Shown here: positions 10,590 to 23,484 of the stretch, one piece after another
Position numbering within the stretch: the first letter of the stretch is position 1
Layout of the letters: each line of letters begins with the position of its first letter
DNA from: Hsuehochloa calcarea
Taxonomy: Eukaryota > Streptophyta > Magnoliopsida > Poales > Poaceae
Direction: 5' to 3'
DNA length: 64,000 bases
Assembly: GCA_036346395.1 (NCBI GenBank)
Contig: CM070594.1
Coordinates: 23,903,385-23,967,384, forward strand
The notes under the pieces: generated by a model
What the model was told of the DNA's origin: nothing
Databases searched by the model: none
What the model saw: the letters and a program-made list of their open reading frames with translations, nothing else
Position numbers and translations under genes: made by a program

Positions 10590-11688
10590 GCTGGATTTTG
10601 CTTGCACATCGAGGACTTGTGGCCCTCTCGACCACATCGCCGCATGTTCCTTGAAGGAACATTCAAGTTCGATGCCCGCCACCACACCGAAAACACTTCA
10701 TGCCCCGACCGAACAGACGCAATCGTGGGGCGAAAGATGAAGAACGTGGCGCCAAGAAGAAGATCGCCATCACGAACAGACGGGAGGGTTGGTTCTTGTG
10801 AAACCTCTTAGCGGTGGTCGTGAAAAGACCCACCACCTCCACCGAAACTCCGCTCGCCACCGCCAGATCCACCAAGAGCAACAGTAACCACTAGCAACAT
10901 GCCCTTGCGACGAAGGAGCTCTTTCCAACTCCATCCTCTAGCTTCGCTCAACCACCGAGCTAAAGTCACGAGACTGTTGTTCCCGAACCGCGATACTCTG
11001 ATTGAGGTCCCGCCGAACCTCTTAGCCTTCTCTTTATCATCACTTGCCACTACTGGGACAAAGCGCACTGCATTGTTAAATCCGCCTCATACTCGATATC
11101 GACATTTTTCCTTGCACATAGGTCGAGGATTGCTCCATCTTCTCGATGAAGGAGTCGGATAAACCGTCTCCGAACCTCTCCACAAAACCTCCCAAGTAAC
11201 AAGACCTGCTACTGAGTCCTCGAAGACAGACCCCATCCCACCAGATGTCGGCTGGCCCTTGGTGAAAGGCCACAAATCGCGCTTCGCGCGGATGCCGCTC
11301 TAAGGCTCCAAAGCGACGCTCCATGTACCTCAACCAATCCGCGGCTGAACGGTGTACCGCCCGTCAAAAGTGTCCAGACGGCGACATCCACTCACGAGGC
11401 TCATCCTAGCCTCGGGTGGAACAAAGAAGAAGAATGTGTTCCGCCACGGCAAAGAACGCGCAGAATGGCCGCCGCAATTGTTGGCGGAGTTGTTGATTCT
11501 CCCTTATTAAGGTCTCGAATGAGATCACGGTTGCGGCGGTGGCTCAAGAACCGAGGCGCAAATGAGGCAATCTCCTCGATCAAAGACCACCAACCCTTCA
11601 GACGAAGACGATGTAGTGCCGGATCGCGCCACGACCACCATTACGGGTCGGTGGATCGACCACGACCACTACCTCTACCTCTTGCCAT
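10590..11688 (-). pseudogene. X2 gag (capsid and nucleocapsid)
   Basis: Structural protein of the virus-like particle. A start codon at 11688 opens MARGRGSGRGRS, an Arg/Gly-rich start like that of Y2 at 63963, then the frame breaks. The retrotransposon-gag core follows: RYMERRFGALERHPREARF, then WWDGV (11333-11220) and FVERFGDGLSDSFIEKMEQ. RFVPVVASDDKEKAKRF continues at 11068. The nucleocapsid has KCFRCGGGHRT near 10665-10700, split by a frameshift from a knuckle CGREGHKSSMCKQNP (10604-10636) that lacks its first Cys in frame. At least four frame changes in 1.1 kb. Confidence 0.75.
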
Positions 11689-11855
11689 CTAAGAACAACA
11701 CAACAGAACGAAAATCAAATACTTAGCTCAACGAATTGATAAACAAAATAATTGGGGCATAACCAAGCAATTGCGGAAAAAAACAATGGTTTACCCAACC
11801 CTTCCTATTGTGCACAGTGTGTCATTTTAATATTATTACCACGGACCTGAAGCCC

Positions 11856-11867
11856 GCTCTGATACCA
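11856..11867 (-). other. Primer-binding site (X2)
   Basis: Plus strand GCTCTGATACCA, i.e. TGGTATCAGAGC on the element's own strand, two bases from the 5' LTR end at 11870. Confidence 0.93.
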
Positions 11868-11869
11868 AC

Positions 11870-13996
11870 TGTAACACCCTGACTATAAGGAAGTCAAGAT
11901 GTCACCTACAATCACTACTCTTCAAATGAATAACATCAAATCGCATGAAAAAGTGAAGCGAGTATTATGAATATATGGAAACAAGCATTCATCCTCAAGT
12001 CTTAAGCAACGAAATGGAAGTAAACAGTCAAAGAAGATATGGTAAACACGGCCATGTTGGCTTATTACAATGCAACTCAAATCATAATCAATGATATTAA
12101 AAGTCCTCAAATTGTTTGATATAATATAGTGAGTGCATCGTGATGAACTACCCTCCACAAGATCATTCTTCCTTGTCATTTACCTAAATAAGACAATAAA
12201 GCAAGAATGAGCCAAAGACTCAGCAAGCAACTGTATGTAACAATCAAGCACACAATGATCAGTATATCACAAACATAATTTGAACAACTACTGGACACAA
12301 ATTTATGAATGGATGAAGTGGAATGGTGCATTGAAGGAAATGGACATAATGCAGATATATCAGGTATAGCGAGTGAAGCACCCGTCGGTGTTCACTTAAA
12401 GTATTCGTATGAAGAACGTTTCATACGACTGTCCAACATGGCCCACATTGGAATGGTGGACTCACGTAACGTGGCCCACATTGGAATGGTGGACTCACGT
12501 ACCCATCTTGGAATTGATGGGATTTCAAGTGCCCATACTGAAATTGATGGGTCTTACCAAAAAATAATGTATGCATGTCATGATGATCACATGTCAATAT
12601 TGAATAGTAATCATAAATGAAAAGAACACATGGCATTCATCTACAAATACGAACAAATGTAAACATTCATTCACACATCATACATGACATCAAACATTGA
12701 ATACAAATTACTTGCCTGCCGCGCTGCAACGGGTTGGGAGGTAATTGAGATACCCCTCCACTCACCGCTTCACCGCCTACAATATAAAATAATCAAAATG
12801 AGGACAAGCGAGTATGGAAAGGCTACACGTGTCCTCCCTCCATCTCTAACCAAACTAACCCAATAAAAGTTCAATTTGATCAATTTACCCAAACATTTCA
12901 ATTATCACTAATCTGGCAGTTTTACTAGAAAATTCACCAATAAAAAACCGTAAGTCCAAAAGACCTGAAACCAGTGCTCAAATTTTATTAACTTAACTGG
13001 CTACAAAACTCTAGTTGATGGTAAACTCTAATTCGGCCATTACAGAGGTCTAACCATCCATTGAAAAACTACAACTGCAGTCTGCCCAGAAATCTGAACA
13101 GCCCTAAAGAAAAAGCTCTAACTTTTAAACCACTGATCCAAATAAAGTGATTTTTATCAGCCTGGAAACATGGTGAAATTAGCTTCAACAACCTAGTTGG
13201 GGGGCCGACCTGATTCTGACTCTAACTAGATCAAAACCTAGGTGCAACCGACTATACCCATCAGTTCTGACAGACAGACCAGCGCGTAGTAAAACAGCCA
13301 TAACTTTTAATCTACTGGGTGAAAATTTGTGATCCAGGTGCCAAAAGAAAGCTAATGAAATAAGGAACAAAACTCTAGAAGGCGAGAACATCCAATTCTG
13401 CCTCTAAGACACCCAAAACCGAGTTGCAACATACTGTACAGAACCGATCTACTAACAGAGATTACGCGATACTACCAAACACATGGAATCGACAACTCTA
13501 ACGCAATCAAACAGCGATGGGGTCTCGTTACCCTTGTAGACCGAAGAACGACGAGGAACAACTTCCCAAGGCCTTCCCTCTCCTTCTTTGGCCAGCCCCA
13601 AATCAGCGACCCGCTGAAGCCCGCGAAGGAAGAACCAAGGTGAAGACGTGGAGGATCGGAGTGCATCTCTGTGGAACACCAATGGCGGCCACCACCGAGG
13701 AGGAGGCGCCTAGGAGGAGGTGCTGCGCCGTGAGGAAGGGAGGGGAGAGGAAGTGGCGGCTTGGGGAGGGAGGAGAAGGAGTTAGGGTTTGGGGGAAGTG
13801 GTGCCCCCTTTTGGCCTTTGGCGGCCACCACATGGGCCGGCCGGCCCCCTCATGGGCCACCTGGGTCGCGCACTGCGGCCCAGGTTGTCTGGCAATAACA
13901 AATAACCCCCCCGAAGATTGTAACTTTCCGACGAAAATAATCTCTGTTACTCTCTCCGACCTCTTTCTTTCTACCGAACATTTCCGGAGTATTACA
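11870..13996 (-). repeat. X2 5' LTR
   Basis: About 2.13 kb, nearly identical to 4769-6892. On the minus strand: TGTAATACTCC at 13996, the GC-rich leader to about 13535, a splice-donor-like GTAACG beginning at 13531, the 182-bp unit region, the candidate exon 12776-12712, hairpins, an acceptor-like CTTATTTAG ending at 12184, and the LTR end at 11870. This copy should drive transcription of gag-pol. I see no clear TATA box. Confidence 0.93.
12712..12776 (-). other. Candidate 65-nt spliced leader exon in X2 5' LTR
   Basis: Read on the minus strand: ATATTGTAG before, GTAATTT after. The same segment in the other X2 LTR (5613-5677) is also exactly 65 nt although a CTG-type difference changes its interior. 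Confidence 0.45.
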
Positions 13997-14001
13997 CCCC
14001 C

Positions 14002-14117
14002 AGTATGGTTAGTTATTCAAAGGAGAATCTGCCGAAAGTTAGCAAAATATCTTAGCTTAAATTTTATTTATGTTAGTGTGGTAGCATTCCGGGCTCTGGT
14101 TGTGCTGGGGTGTTACA
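14002..14117 (+). repeat. Y0: end of the Y-type LTR, right piece
   Basis: Continues 4438-4763 after the X2 insertion and ends GTGGTAGCATTCCGG...GGGGTGTTACA, parallel to the ends of Y1 (27704) and Y2 (63699). It is followed directly by copia gag sequence with no PBS, so this LTR is either solo or the 3' LTR of a lost element. Confidence 0.65.
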
Positions 14118-15312
14118 GCTCTAACCATTGAGGAAGAGAAATACTTACATCTCGATGCTCAAGCTACTAATGCTTTATTTATTGCTTTGAGTATAGAGAT
14201 ATTCGATGCCATATGCAATCTGAAGAACGTTCATGAGATGTGAACCTATCTTCATGATAATTATAGGTCCATCTCAACCAATGATGATTGCATGGAATAA
14301 TGGATGTCAGAAGAAGAATGCTCAATCTCTAGCTGTGACAACGATGAGATCTCAACTCCATCTACATCACCTCATTGCTTTATGGCTAAACATAATAAAG
14401 AGGTAAATAATGATGAACCATCATATGATGAGTTGATGGACATGCTTGAGGAGCTTAATGAGTATTTAGGAAATGAGAAATCAAAATTCAAAGTTTTGAA
14501 GAAAGAGTATGCCTGACTTCAAAATAATTATAATGTTATAAAAGTTGAACATGAAACTCTCCTCCAAAATGAGCTCAATAAGTCCAAAGTGGATATAGGC
14601 ATAATATGTGATTAATTAGATGACATGCCATGTGTAGTTGCTATAACCCTTGCATTATATATAAGGTTAGCCTATCCACTACTTGTGATGATTTGCTTGA
14701 TATGTATTGTTGCTAAAAAATAGACGCATCTATTTCCTCTATATCTTGTGATACTAACCTTATAGAGGAAAACAAAGAGCTCAAGACCCAAGTCGCAAAA
14801 TTGAAAAATGATTAGGAAGGAAGCTTCAAAGGAAAGGCCACTCTCGATGACATATTGAGCAAGCAAAGAAGCTTGCAAGACAAGGGTGGAATTGATTTCA
14901 CTCCAAATAAGAAGGAGAATATTAAGACAAGGCATAATGCAAGACACACGAAGAATGTCAAGTGCTTTGGATGCAATGAGAATGGCCACAATGACTCGGT
15001 GTGCCAAATTCAAATGGATGTCAAGTCAAGACATTCAAAGAAGAGGTAAGCCGACAATAAGTAATACAAAAAGACAAGGGATGGAAGAAAATGTCAAACT
15101 TGCTACAATTGCAGGGAAAAGGGATATTTTAGTAAGGATTGCCCCAAAGGACTCCTAAGCCTATCATGTATAATGATCATTATTTGCTTAGGAAGAGTAA
15201 AAACGACAATATGTTTGCTAGAAGTGTTGGCTCACATAAATCTATTGCTAGGGCCATTTGGGTGCCCAAATCTCTTGTGACTAACCGAGTTTGGGTACCA
15301 AAAGGTGCTTAA
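14118..15312 (+). pseudogene. S3: gag remnant of a Sirevirus-like copia element
   Basis: Starts inside gag with LTIEEEKYLHLDAQATNALF and DAICNLKNVHEM (UBN2-type copia gag), continues through HCFMAKHNKEVNNDEPSYDE and an acidic coiled region, then a zinc knuckle CFGCNENGHNDSVC (C-x2-C-x4-H-x4-C) near 14970-15010. A second knuckle-like CYNCREKGYFSKDC near 15096-15137 has Tyr in place of His, a CAT-to-TAT change. IWVPKSLVTNRVWVPKG follows at 15258-15308, a phrase seen just before the protease in grass Sirevirus-like elements. Stops are frequent. No protease, integrase or RT follows; the 5' end is cut by the Y0 LTR. Confidence 0.7.
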
Positions 15313-16791
15313 ATACTTAATTGGTACATGGAGAGGCTTTGGAGGCTTGACTAATCCATAAAGAGGTGGATTTCACTAGGTGCAAAATTGGAGCCAGGCT
15401 TGAGGATGACTATTTCATATCAAGAACCAATACGATCTTGGTAACAAGTATTTACATTGAAGTATCTAGCCCTTTTACCTTGTGTAGGTTGCATTCCATG
15501 AAAATATTTTAGAAAGGGTGTTCTTACTCTTGTCCAAAAATTCATTATTGTTTTTCAAAATTGAGTCTTTTATCCAAAAGTCAAAAATTTCATAAATATT
15601 AGTAATATTTTAAAAAACTAATTGTAAAATGTATACAAATTCTATTCAATGGTTTACCAAAGGTTTTGATTCAAGAAAAATCAATTTTAAGCAAAAATGA
15701 TTTTCTAGCCAAAATTCTAGATCATAGTATCTTGTTTTTGACATAAAGTAGATTTTTGGTGTAAAATATATTCTAAAAGGAATTTAAAAATAGTCACAAA
15801 AGAAATATCCTAGAGTTGGCTATTATAAACTTTGGTATTCAAAAGATTTCCAAAAAGCTAACTTAGCAAAAGTTATTTTTATTTTGAAAAGTCATCCAAA
15901 ATACTAGTTTGACTTAAGTGGTCACTTTCTAGCACTTAAGTGAGCTTTTCCATGTGAGTTAAATTTATTCATATGAATAGATCCATAATGGTATTAATGA
16001 CTCATACATGCAATTGGGTGCTTTAAATTTCATCGTATGCTTAATTTGACATATTTGAAGAAGTTTCATGAAAATAAAGTTTTATTTGCAAAAACAAAAG
16101 CCTAATTCATAAAAACTATTTAAGAATTGGATTTTCATGTGCTATATAAGTTGGAAATGCTCTAAATATATTTATTTGGTTGACTGTGTGAAAGTTTGAA
16201 GCAAAATACAATATATCCCTCTTTTCTCCAAAATCCAGAACTGAAATATGCTGATAGATTCAGTCTTACCCGGTCTGACCGGCTACCTCCCAGCGGTCTG
16301 ACCGTTAGCCCTCTGGTCTAACTGCCCCCTGAACACTGGTCTGACTGGTAGTTGTTGTCAGCAATAGGAAATGACCTATTTGTTGATTTCTATTTCTTTC
16401 GACCACCTTGATTGCTTCTTTTGGTCAAAATGTTTATTGTTATCCTTGCAAGCTACCTGTTACTGTTTTTTTCTTGATTACAAATGCAATTTTGTCATTC
16501 AAGTGATGTTCTTTCAAATGGTAGCTTCTCGTAACCATCTTGATCTCGGTATGAGATTCATCTTTACACGTAATATCATCTTATTCCTTCAAAGTGATAT
16601 CTAATTTCATTCCTTGCCGATCATACTTCTTTTGACCAAGCTCAAGTACTCTCCGTGTACGAGTAGATTCTCTCTTTCCCTCTGCTCTTTGGATGCTTCC
16701 TTTGAGGATCTTTGCGAGAGAAGTTCAAGCACTTTGTAATTTTAAGTCTTGATGACACGTGGTATCTACAAGTGATGATTAAGGACTATCT
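15313..16791 (+). repeat. S3: AT-rich copia-derived tail with LTR-like end
   Basis: About 1.5 kb without a recognisable coding domain. The first 900 bases are AT-rich and resemble nothing else in the window. The last part holds a palindrome cluster (16271-16349) like those in the LTRs of S1 and S2, so it is probably LTR sequence joined to gag by an internal deletion. Ends where Y1 begins. Confidence 0.4.
16271..16349 (+). repeat. Palindrome cluster of S3 (CGGTCTGACCG)
   Basis: Two exact 11-bp odd palindromes at 16271-16281 and 16294-16304, followed by looser copies (CTGGTCTAACTG near 16313 and CTGGTCTGACTGG near 16336). Arms CGGTC/GACCG are shared with S1 but the centre base is T instead of C. 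Confidence 0.7.
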
Positions 16792-17152
16792 TGGTAACAT
16801 CCCTAAATTCTATTCATAAAATTAATAAAAGTAGAATTGATTACTAAGAAATTGAGCCTCTTGGGCCAAGAGTGGTTGTAATTAAATCTTAGTTGAAGCA
16901 TAATCCATCTTAGAGTCTGAATCAAAGTGGGCTTTTAGTCTAAACCCTAGCCCAACTAATATCAGATTTGTTTCTCATTTTCGTGACACAAGCGCCGTCC
17001 TCCTCTTTTCGTCCTTGTGCATGCACCGCCACCCACCTCTGTCGCGCCTCCTCTTTCCTCGCTTCTCCTTGCCGAGCTGCCCTAGCCGCCTCCAAAGATT
17101 CCACGCCGACCATCAGATCTTGCCTAAGCCTAGTGTAGCCATGCATGGCAGC
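16792..17152 (+). repeat. Y1 5' LTR, first piece
   Basis: First 361 bp of the Y1 LTR, ending in the GC- and pyrimidine-rich leader (CCTCCTCTTTCCTCGC). Interrupted by X3 after GCAGC (17148-17152), which is repeated at 25750-25754, where the LTR resumes. Confidence 0.87.
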
Positions 17153-19410
17153 TGTAACACCCTGACTATAAGGAAGTCAAGATGTCACCTACAACCACTA
17201 CTCTTTAGAAGAATAACATCAAATCACATGACCAGTTAATCAAGTAGAAAGATTATACTAAACAAGAATTCATCATCAGGTTTAATCAATGGAATAGAAA
17301 TAAACAATTACGAGAGATAAGGTAGTTATGACCAAACGGCTTATTACAATTCAACACAAGTCATAATTAACGACAAGAAAAGTCCTCAAAATGTTTGGTT
17401 TATGGTAGTGAGTGCATCATGATGAACTACCCTCCACAAGATCATTCTTCCTTGTCATTTACCTAAATAAAACAACAAAGCAAGAATGAGCCAAAGACTC
17501 AAGAAGTAATCAGATGTAACAATCAAACATTCCATGAACAATATATCACAATCATCATTTGAACCTTTATCGAAACGAATTTATGAATGGATGAAGTGGA
17601 ATGATGCATTGAAGGAATTGGACATAATGCAAAGATATCTCAGATAGCGAGTGAAACACCGTCGGTGTTCACTTAAAGTAATCGTATGAAGAACGTTTCA
17701 TACGATCGTCCAACGTGGCCCACATTGGAATGGTGGACTCACGTAACATGGCCCACATTGGAATGATGGACTCATGTACCCATTCGGAATTGATGGGATT
17801 TTCAAGTGCCCATCTTTGGAATTGATGGGTCTTACAAATGTAATTTATGCATGTCATGATGTGATCCCATGGCAATATTGAATAGTACTCATAATTGAAA
17901 AGAAACACATGGCATTCATCTACAAGTACGAACAAGTATAATCATTCACTCACACATCACATTTTTGCATCAAACATAGTATACAAGGTACTTGCAGATA
18001 TCAACATCATGAACAAGGCACAAAACATTCATGTAAACAACATATCATTATGCATACAAGACTTGCCTTTGCGTAGTGACTCGTTAGCAGGCAACGGGGG
18101 TGTTCCCACACGGGATGTCTCACCGCCTACACAAGCATGTTCCCAAAATAAGAACAACGATAAAACACTGCTACCGATGTTCTACAATAACCCCTGACTA
18201 TTCAATATACCGCATAGACCCAAATTGAAAATAAACTATTCTGCCAGATTTCAGCCCTTATGAGCAGCGGTACGAGAAAAAGCATATTTAATTATCTGGA
18301 ACTCGAAACGACACGAAACCAGTGCCCAGATTTTCTTAACTTAACTGGCTACAAAACTCTAGTTGATGGTAAACTCTAATTCGGCCAATACAGAGGTCTA
18401 ATCATCCAATGAAAAACTATAATTGCAGTCTGCCCAGAATTCAGAACAGCCCGAAAGAAAAGGCTCTAACTTTTAAAACACTGATCCAAATAAAGTGCTT
18501 TTTATCAGCCTGGAAACATGGTGAAATTATCTTCATACACCTAGTTGGGTGGCCGACCTGATTCTGACTCTAACTAGATCAAAACCTAGGTGCAACCGAC
18601 TATACCCAGCAATTCTGGCAGACAGACCAGCACGTAGAAAAACAGTCATAACTTTTAATATACTGGGTGAAAATTCGTGATCCAGGTGCCAAAAGAAAGC
18701 TAATGAAACCAGGAACATATCTCTAGGAGAGATCAACCCGATATTCGGCCTCTAAAGGGTCGAAACTGGCCGCGCAAGAAGACAGATGCGTTCTGGAATC
18801 TCCAGGACAGAACCCGATTTAGATCTAATCCATCAATAAACAATAAAACCGAATCAAACTACCACTAAAAACCTTCGTTACCCTTGAAGACCCGTGGGAC
18901 GACGATGATCCGCTGTTCAAGATCCTCCTCTCTTCTCCTCCCTTCTTTCTCCAAAGAACGGCCACCCGATGACGACGAACGACGTCGACGGCGGCGGGGA
19001 ATGGAGATGATGGAGGGGCCCTTGAGGAGAAGTGACGGGGATCACCGGGGATAGCACCATCACCGCGAGGAGGCGCCATGGAGCAGCAAGGAGGCCGGCT
19101 TGGGGAGGGAGGAGGCGGCCAAGGGAGGGAGGAGATAGGGCGGCTAGGGTTTGGGGGAAGTGGTGCCCCCTTTGGTCGGCCCTACATGGGCCGGCCGGCC
19201 TCTTGGGCCACTGGGCGCGCCTGCGCGCCCAGTTGACGACAAATACAATTACCCCCGCTGTTTGGAAAATCCGTCGAAAGATGTTTCTTTTACTCCTCCG
19301 ACTTCTTTCTTTTTACCGATTCGCTTCCGGAAAGTTGTAAATCTCGTTTTCGAATAAAATTCCCAGATAATTGAAACGATACAACCTAGCTGGATAAATG
19401 AGGTATTACA
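17153..19410 (-). repeat. X3 3' LTR
   Basis: Plus-strand ends TGTAACACCC and AGGTATTACA. Includes mini-hairpins (17700-17835), a candidate exon (18063-18126, 64 nt), 182-bp units (CATAACT-type words near 18468 and 18650) and a GC-rich leader (about 18890-19240). Its region next to the acceptor differs from X2 but the last ~100 bp of the element are shared. Confidence 0.9.
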
Positions 19411-19445
19411 CTCTAACCCCCTTAGAAAAGATTCGACCTCGAATC
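19411..19445 (-). other. X3 polypurine tract and inverted repeat
   Basis: On the minus strand CTAAGGGGGTTAGAG abuts the 3' LTR; GATTCGA-CC-TCGAATC (19430-19445) lies just upstream. Confidence 0.75.
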
Positions 19446-22400
19446 TACGCACCAATCTACTCGAAAGGAAACTGCGTCTGGAATGAAACAACGATAATTC
19501 AAGCTTGAATTGCTCGGATACTCGCTAACACTCGAGCACACACGACGATCGTGCCGCAGATAAGGATCCGTGACGATCAACGCGATAAGCCAACGTCCTA
19601 ATTCTTACAACTTTCAAAAACAAAGAGAATCCAACTAGAAATAGAGAGTTCTCATCGCATCCACGTAATGGTAACTCTCACCAAAAGGTTAGATTCCCAA
19701 TTTGATAATTCATCTCAAAACAAATCCATTTTCTAAATAGGCAGTTTACAAATGAACACCACTACAAACGAAGGAGAAATTACTGGAACGCCCAAACCAA
19801 ACACTGGCAGTTTGTCTAAATTGGAAAGAATCTACATGCCAACAAAACCTCAACTCAAATTGCAGAAAACACCGGTCAACAACACCAAACTCAACCGAGA
19901 ATCAAGAAAACACCTCATTATCCGATGAACATTCCTTTCCACAGTTTCTTTCTTCTAGGAATAAAATTTCTCTCGAATCCTTGAAATTTGAATTCATCGC
20001 ATACCACACGAGCTTAAACCTTTTAGTTAAATATCCTCAAATCGTGCTCAAACTGAATTAAATCATCCACACCATTGTGGAGAGACTCTTTGAAATCTAC
20101 TGGATACTCTAGGTAATACAGTATCGATTTGATTGAAAGCATCCATAACACCACAATAGTAGGCACCACACAATCACATTATCTTCAATTTCCAATAACA
20201 ACAATTCAAGATCCTTAGCACGCACGGACATGTACTACATCAGAAGAGTTCTATCAATGACCATTCATTGCTCAGGAAACTCTATTATCCCACTTCCTCT
20301 ACGCACAATCATCGTGTAACCAATGGTCTAGCATAACAATGCAAACCCAAATTTAACCTCCAAGATCTCTACCACAAATTTTATTTATAACATATAGGGA
20401 AATCAATGGATTGACTCTCCAACATTTTCCCCAATTCTAACATACTCACTCAATTGCATACTTAGAAATTTCTCGCCTAATCTCGCATCATTATCCAATT
20501 GCGTTGCTTTATAGAAGTAATCAAGGTTTCCATACTTTCGATAATCACCGACCATTCAATCATGAACTGAAGTTATGAAGTTTCACTATACCATAGGTTC
20601 TACTCAATCGAAACACTTTTCAGACTTACTTCGAAACCAAGCATTCCATGTGAATTAAATTTTTTTTCCCCAAGAGATACAGATCAAAACTATTCTACAT
20701 TCTACTACTCCTCCAGTAACTTGGTAGCAAAATATCACCGCTACGATTACTCATCTACCACCAACCAGATGACAAACTTAGCCTTAGCAAACACTTTGCA
20801 ACCCAAAACTGTGATCCTTTCTCAAAAGGAAGAGGCGAACAAAGATAAGTTTATTCACACAGAAAGACGTTGCTCATCACGGGAGCAGGAAACCAAAAGA
20901 AATATTCTGATAAAGGTGATCTTGAAAAACGAAAGCTGAGTTCATAATTGGAGGCACACCCTCAAAAGAGAATAGCAAAACAAATGACACGAAAGAAAGA
21001 TATTACGTTTGAAATTCGCCATCTCTTGAGCGGAAAGAGCAACAAATTTAGGGACGCTTCAAATAACCACAAGATTTAATTAAGAATCGATAAGATCCTT
21101 CAACAGGCCAACTTGCTCGAAACAGTTCATCTACTTGGGAAACACGAGATCCAAATGTTCTCACCACAAAACTCAAACATTTCCCTTTCAGATTTCACGG
21201 AAAACAAACGGATTAACTTCGCCTCAAGGATCAACGAAAATATTCTTTTATTGCAACCTCACTTTGCGAACTCAAACCAAGGAGCCTTTCGGACTAAATC
21301 ACACGAAATCTTTAAGAAACAATAGGTTAATCCAATTCCTCAAGTTACCCAAAATAATTTCAGTTACCAGTTGATTCACGAACTCCAAGGTACCGTGAAA
21401 GCTAAACTTGAAATATTCTTATTTGAACGATGTCACCAAAGGCGATCAATTTACTACAGGTATTAACATCAAGCCCATATCAACACTTAAAAACATTTCG
21501 GAAGACCCACGTGGAATGAATGGGTTGATTCCTTCTCGAAAGAAGAGGCAAATAGAAACGATCTTCACCAACTGAAAAATCACTTACCACTCGCAAGGAA
21601 CACAGAACTCAGGGGAAAAACCAATTAGGCAACGAACTCAGAAAACATATGGGAAGTCCACAGTTGAAAACATAGGCCTCACAAAAATAGAATATCCGAC
21701 CTTAACCGTTAGGAACAAACGGGTATTCAAGATCAAAACACCCGCATCATGGAAGAACTATTATAATTTTTTTTTCAACATATCGCTTTACTCGACAAAC
21801 TATGTTTACCACAAAGAACTTGAATTCCCCAAAAGAGCATGAACACCAAAACTGGAAATTTGATCGTTTTAGAAATGTTACGAAAGCTTCTAAAGGAACA
21901 TGGCAAATCGTGTTATAGAAATTTTTCAGCATCAAATGGAATTGTAATAACAACTTATTCTAGAAAGGAAACTTAGTACGAAAACCACAAAGTTGAAACA
22001 AACCTCTCACACAACTCCACCATAACATTAGAAAAGGGGTTCGACAATTTTTTTTAAGAGAGGTTCTAAACTCCAACATTCCAACTACTCCAAAAGAAAC
22101 GAGTAGAGTCGAGACTTTCTTTGACAAACTTTGTAAAAGCTAATTCCCGTTCCCCAAAATACCAAACGGTTAACCAGGTCCCCTTAATCAACAAGTGAGA
22201 TAGGACCCTTACAAAAAGAATGATCTTGTCAATAATATCGTACAAGTAGCAAAGAGAGCTCAAGAATCGTAAAGACAAGAATTGTTTTGAAAATATCTAG
22301 GGACCAATAGGAACCCGTAGCCAACCAATTTGTTTGATTACCATCTCCGACTTAATCACCACAAGGCACCCCAAAAGGGTTTTAACACTAATTCTCGTAA

Positions 22401-23470
22401 AAGAGATCGTTAAACTTCAAGACACGGAATGATCCAAAAGAAATACATGGAGCCAATGCTTCCTCGTGTTAACGAACTTGTAATGTAAAACTCTCATTAT
22501 ACAAACTATCAAACCAAGAACGAGTCGCTATTTTCCAATGAGAAGGAAGGAACAAACATGGAAATATCAATATTGCCAATCGTCGGAGATCATTTAAAAT
22601 AAAAGAACTTCAACAATCTGAAAAACAATAATATTTTCAGAGAACCATTAAAGACCTATTGGATCTCATCACTATCATGAATCATGAACCTAAGAGAAAT
22701 TCATCAACTACCACCGGACAAGAATTTGTCAAAATCAGAAATCAAGGAAGAGAACCTCTGTCTAAAGCATCCCAAAAGAAATATGCAAGATCATTGTGCA
22801 CTTGATAAAGAACTTGCAAAAGAAATCGCCAATGCCCAAACCCCAAACGAACACACGGGTTGAATTTTCCAACAGGTAAAACAGAACTTCCGTGAAAAGG
22901 TAAATCTTGCAATTTAACTACGCTCACGTGGAGCAGAAATATCACAATAGTAGAAAGAACAATAATTGTGATCAGAAATTTACTAGAGATTGCCCACTTC
23001 ATTATAACCTCCATTCAAAAGAAATTCACGATCTATCGAAACTACAACCATAAAACCAGATACAAACTTGAGAAGGACAACAACTTCATCAATGAGCTCA
23101 GCTCAACACGTAACTATGGAACAGGGTAAGAACTTCTCTACTATTACAACACGAACAATGGTGTAGCTCGGCAAAACCGTGACGACAACCACGATCTCAA
23201 TCGCCGACGTCCGCTACCGATACGCATAACTAATGCAATCAATTATGAATATATAGGATCATCTCATGACAATCATAGAATAATTCATAGATATACGAGG
23301 ATATCGCATCACGTCATAGCTTAATAACAAGAAAGATAGTGCGAAGCAATTCTATACCATAAAACCTAATGAACAACATCACTAGAAATGCGAAACAATG
23401 GATTTCCCAAACCCCACCCATCGTGTACAAGGTGTCATTTTAATAACTTAATTACCACGGACCTAAAGCC
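19446..23470 (-). repeat. X3 interior, non-coding
   Basis: About 4 kb with only short chance ORFs. Homologous to the X4 interior in reverse over most of its length. Short ORFs at 22066-22278 (minus) and plus-strand triplets at 22535-22590 (SLFSNEKEGTNMEIS) have counterparts in X1 and X4, which shows common descent rather than proven coding. Confidence 0.7.
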
Positions 23471-23473
23471 CGC

Positions 23474-23484
23474 TCGATACCAAT
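23474..23484 (-). other. Primer-binding site (X3), altered
   Basis: Plus strand GCTCGATACCA where X2 has GCTCTGATACCA: one base missing at CTG. The next two CTG sites (AACTGTAAC, CCCTGAC in X2) read AATCGTAAC and CCTCGAC here. All three CTGs in 25 bases differ in the same way, which suggests systematic miscalling rather than mutation. Confidence 0.8.

Larger units (their letters stand above)
4769..13996 (-). mobile_element. X2: complete gypsy retrotransposon with gag-pol
   Basis: 9,228 bp bounded by two LTRs of about 2.12 kb and flanked by a perfect 5-bp target-site duplication CCCCC (4764-4768 and 13997-14001). Read on the minus strand: 5' LTR (13996-11870), PBS, gag, protease, RT, RNase H, integrase, PPT, 3' LTR (6892-4769). 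The order PR-RT-RH-IN defines Ty3/gypsy. The end of pol carries a VKVLW...ATWELE segment typical of chromodomain-bearing integrases, and the long LTR fits the Tekay/Del branch; both assignments are by eye. The two LTRs are nearly identical, so the insertion is young. Every domain is recognisable but frames are broken, many breaks lying at CTG/CAG sites. It is the only gypsy copy here that could supply proteins to X1, X3 and X4. Confidence 0.92.

Noticed and set aside
13517..14131. A 204-codon plus-strand ORF
   Set aside because: It runs from the GC-rich leader of the X2 LTR across the LTR end and TSD into the Y0 LTR. No domain, and it exists only because of the insertion.
16371..16604. 77-codon ORF in the S3 tail
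   Set aside because: AT-rich, low-complexity hydrophobic translation without homologue in the window.
18825..19357. Overlapping ORFs in the X3 LTR leader (also 25161-25713)
   Set aside because: Two LTR copies give different frames and lengths; leader composition effect.
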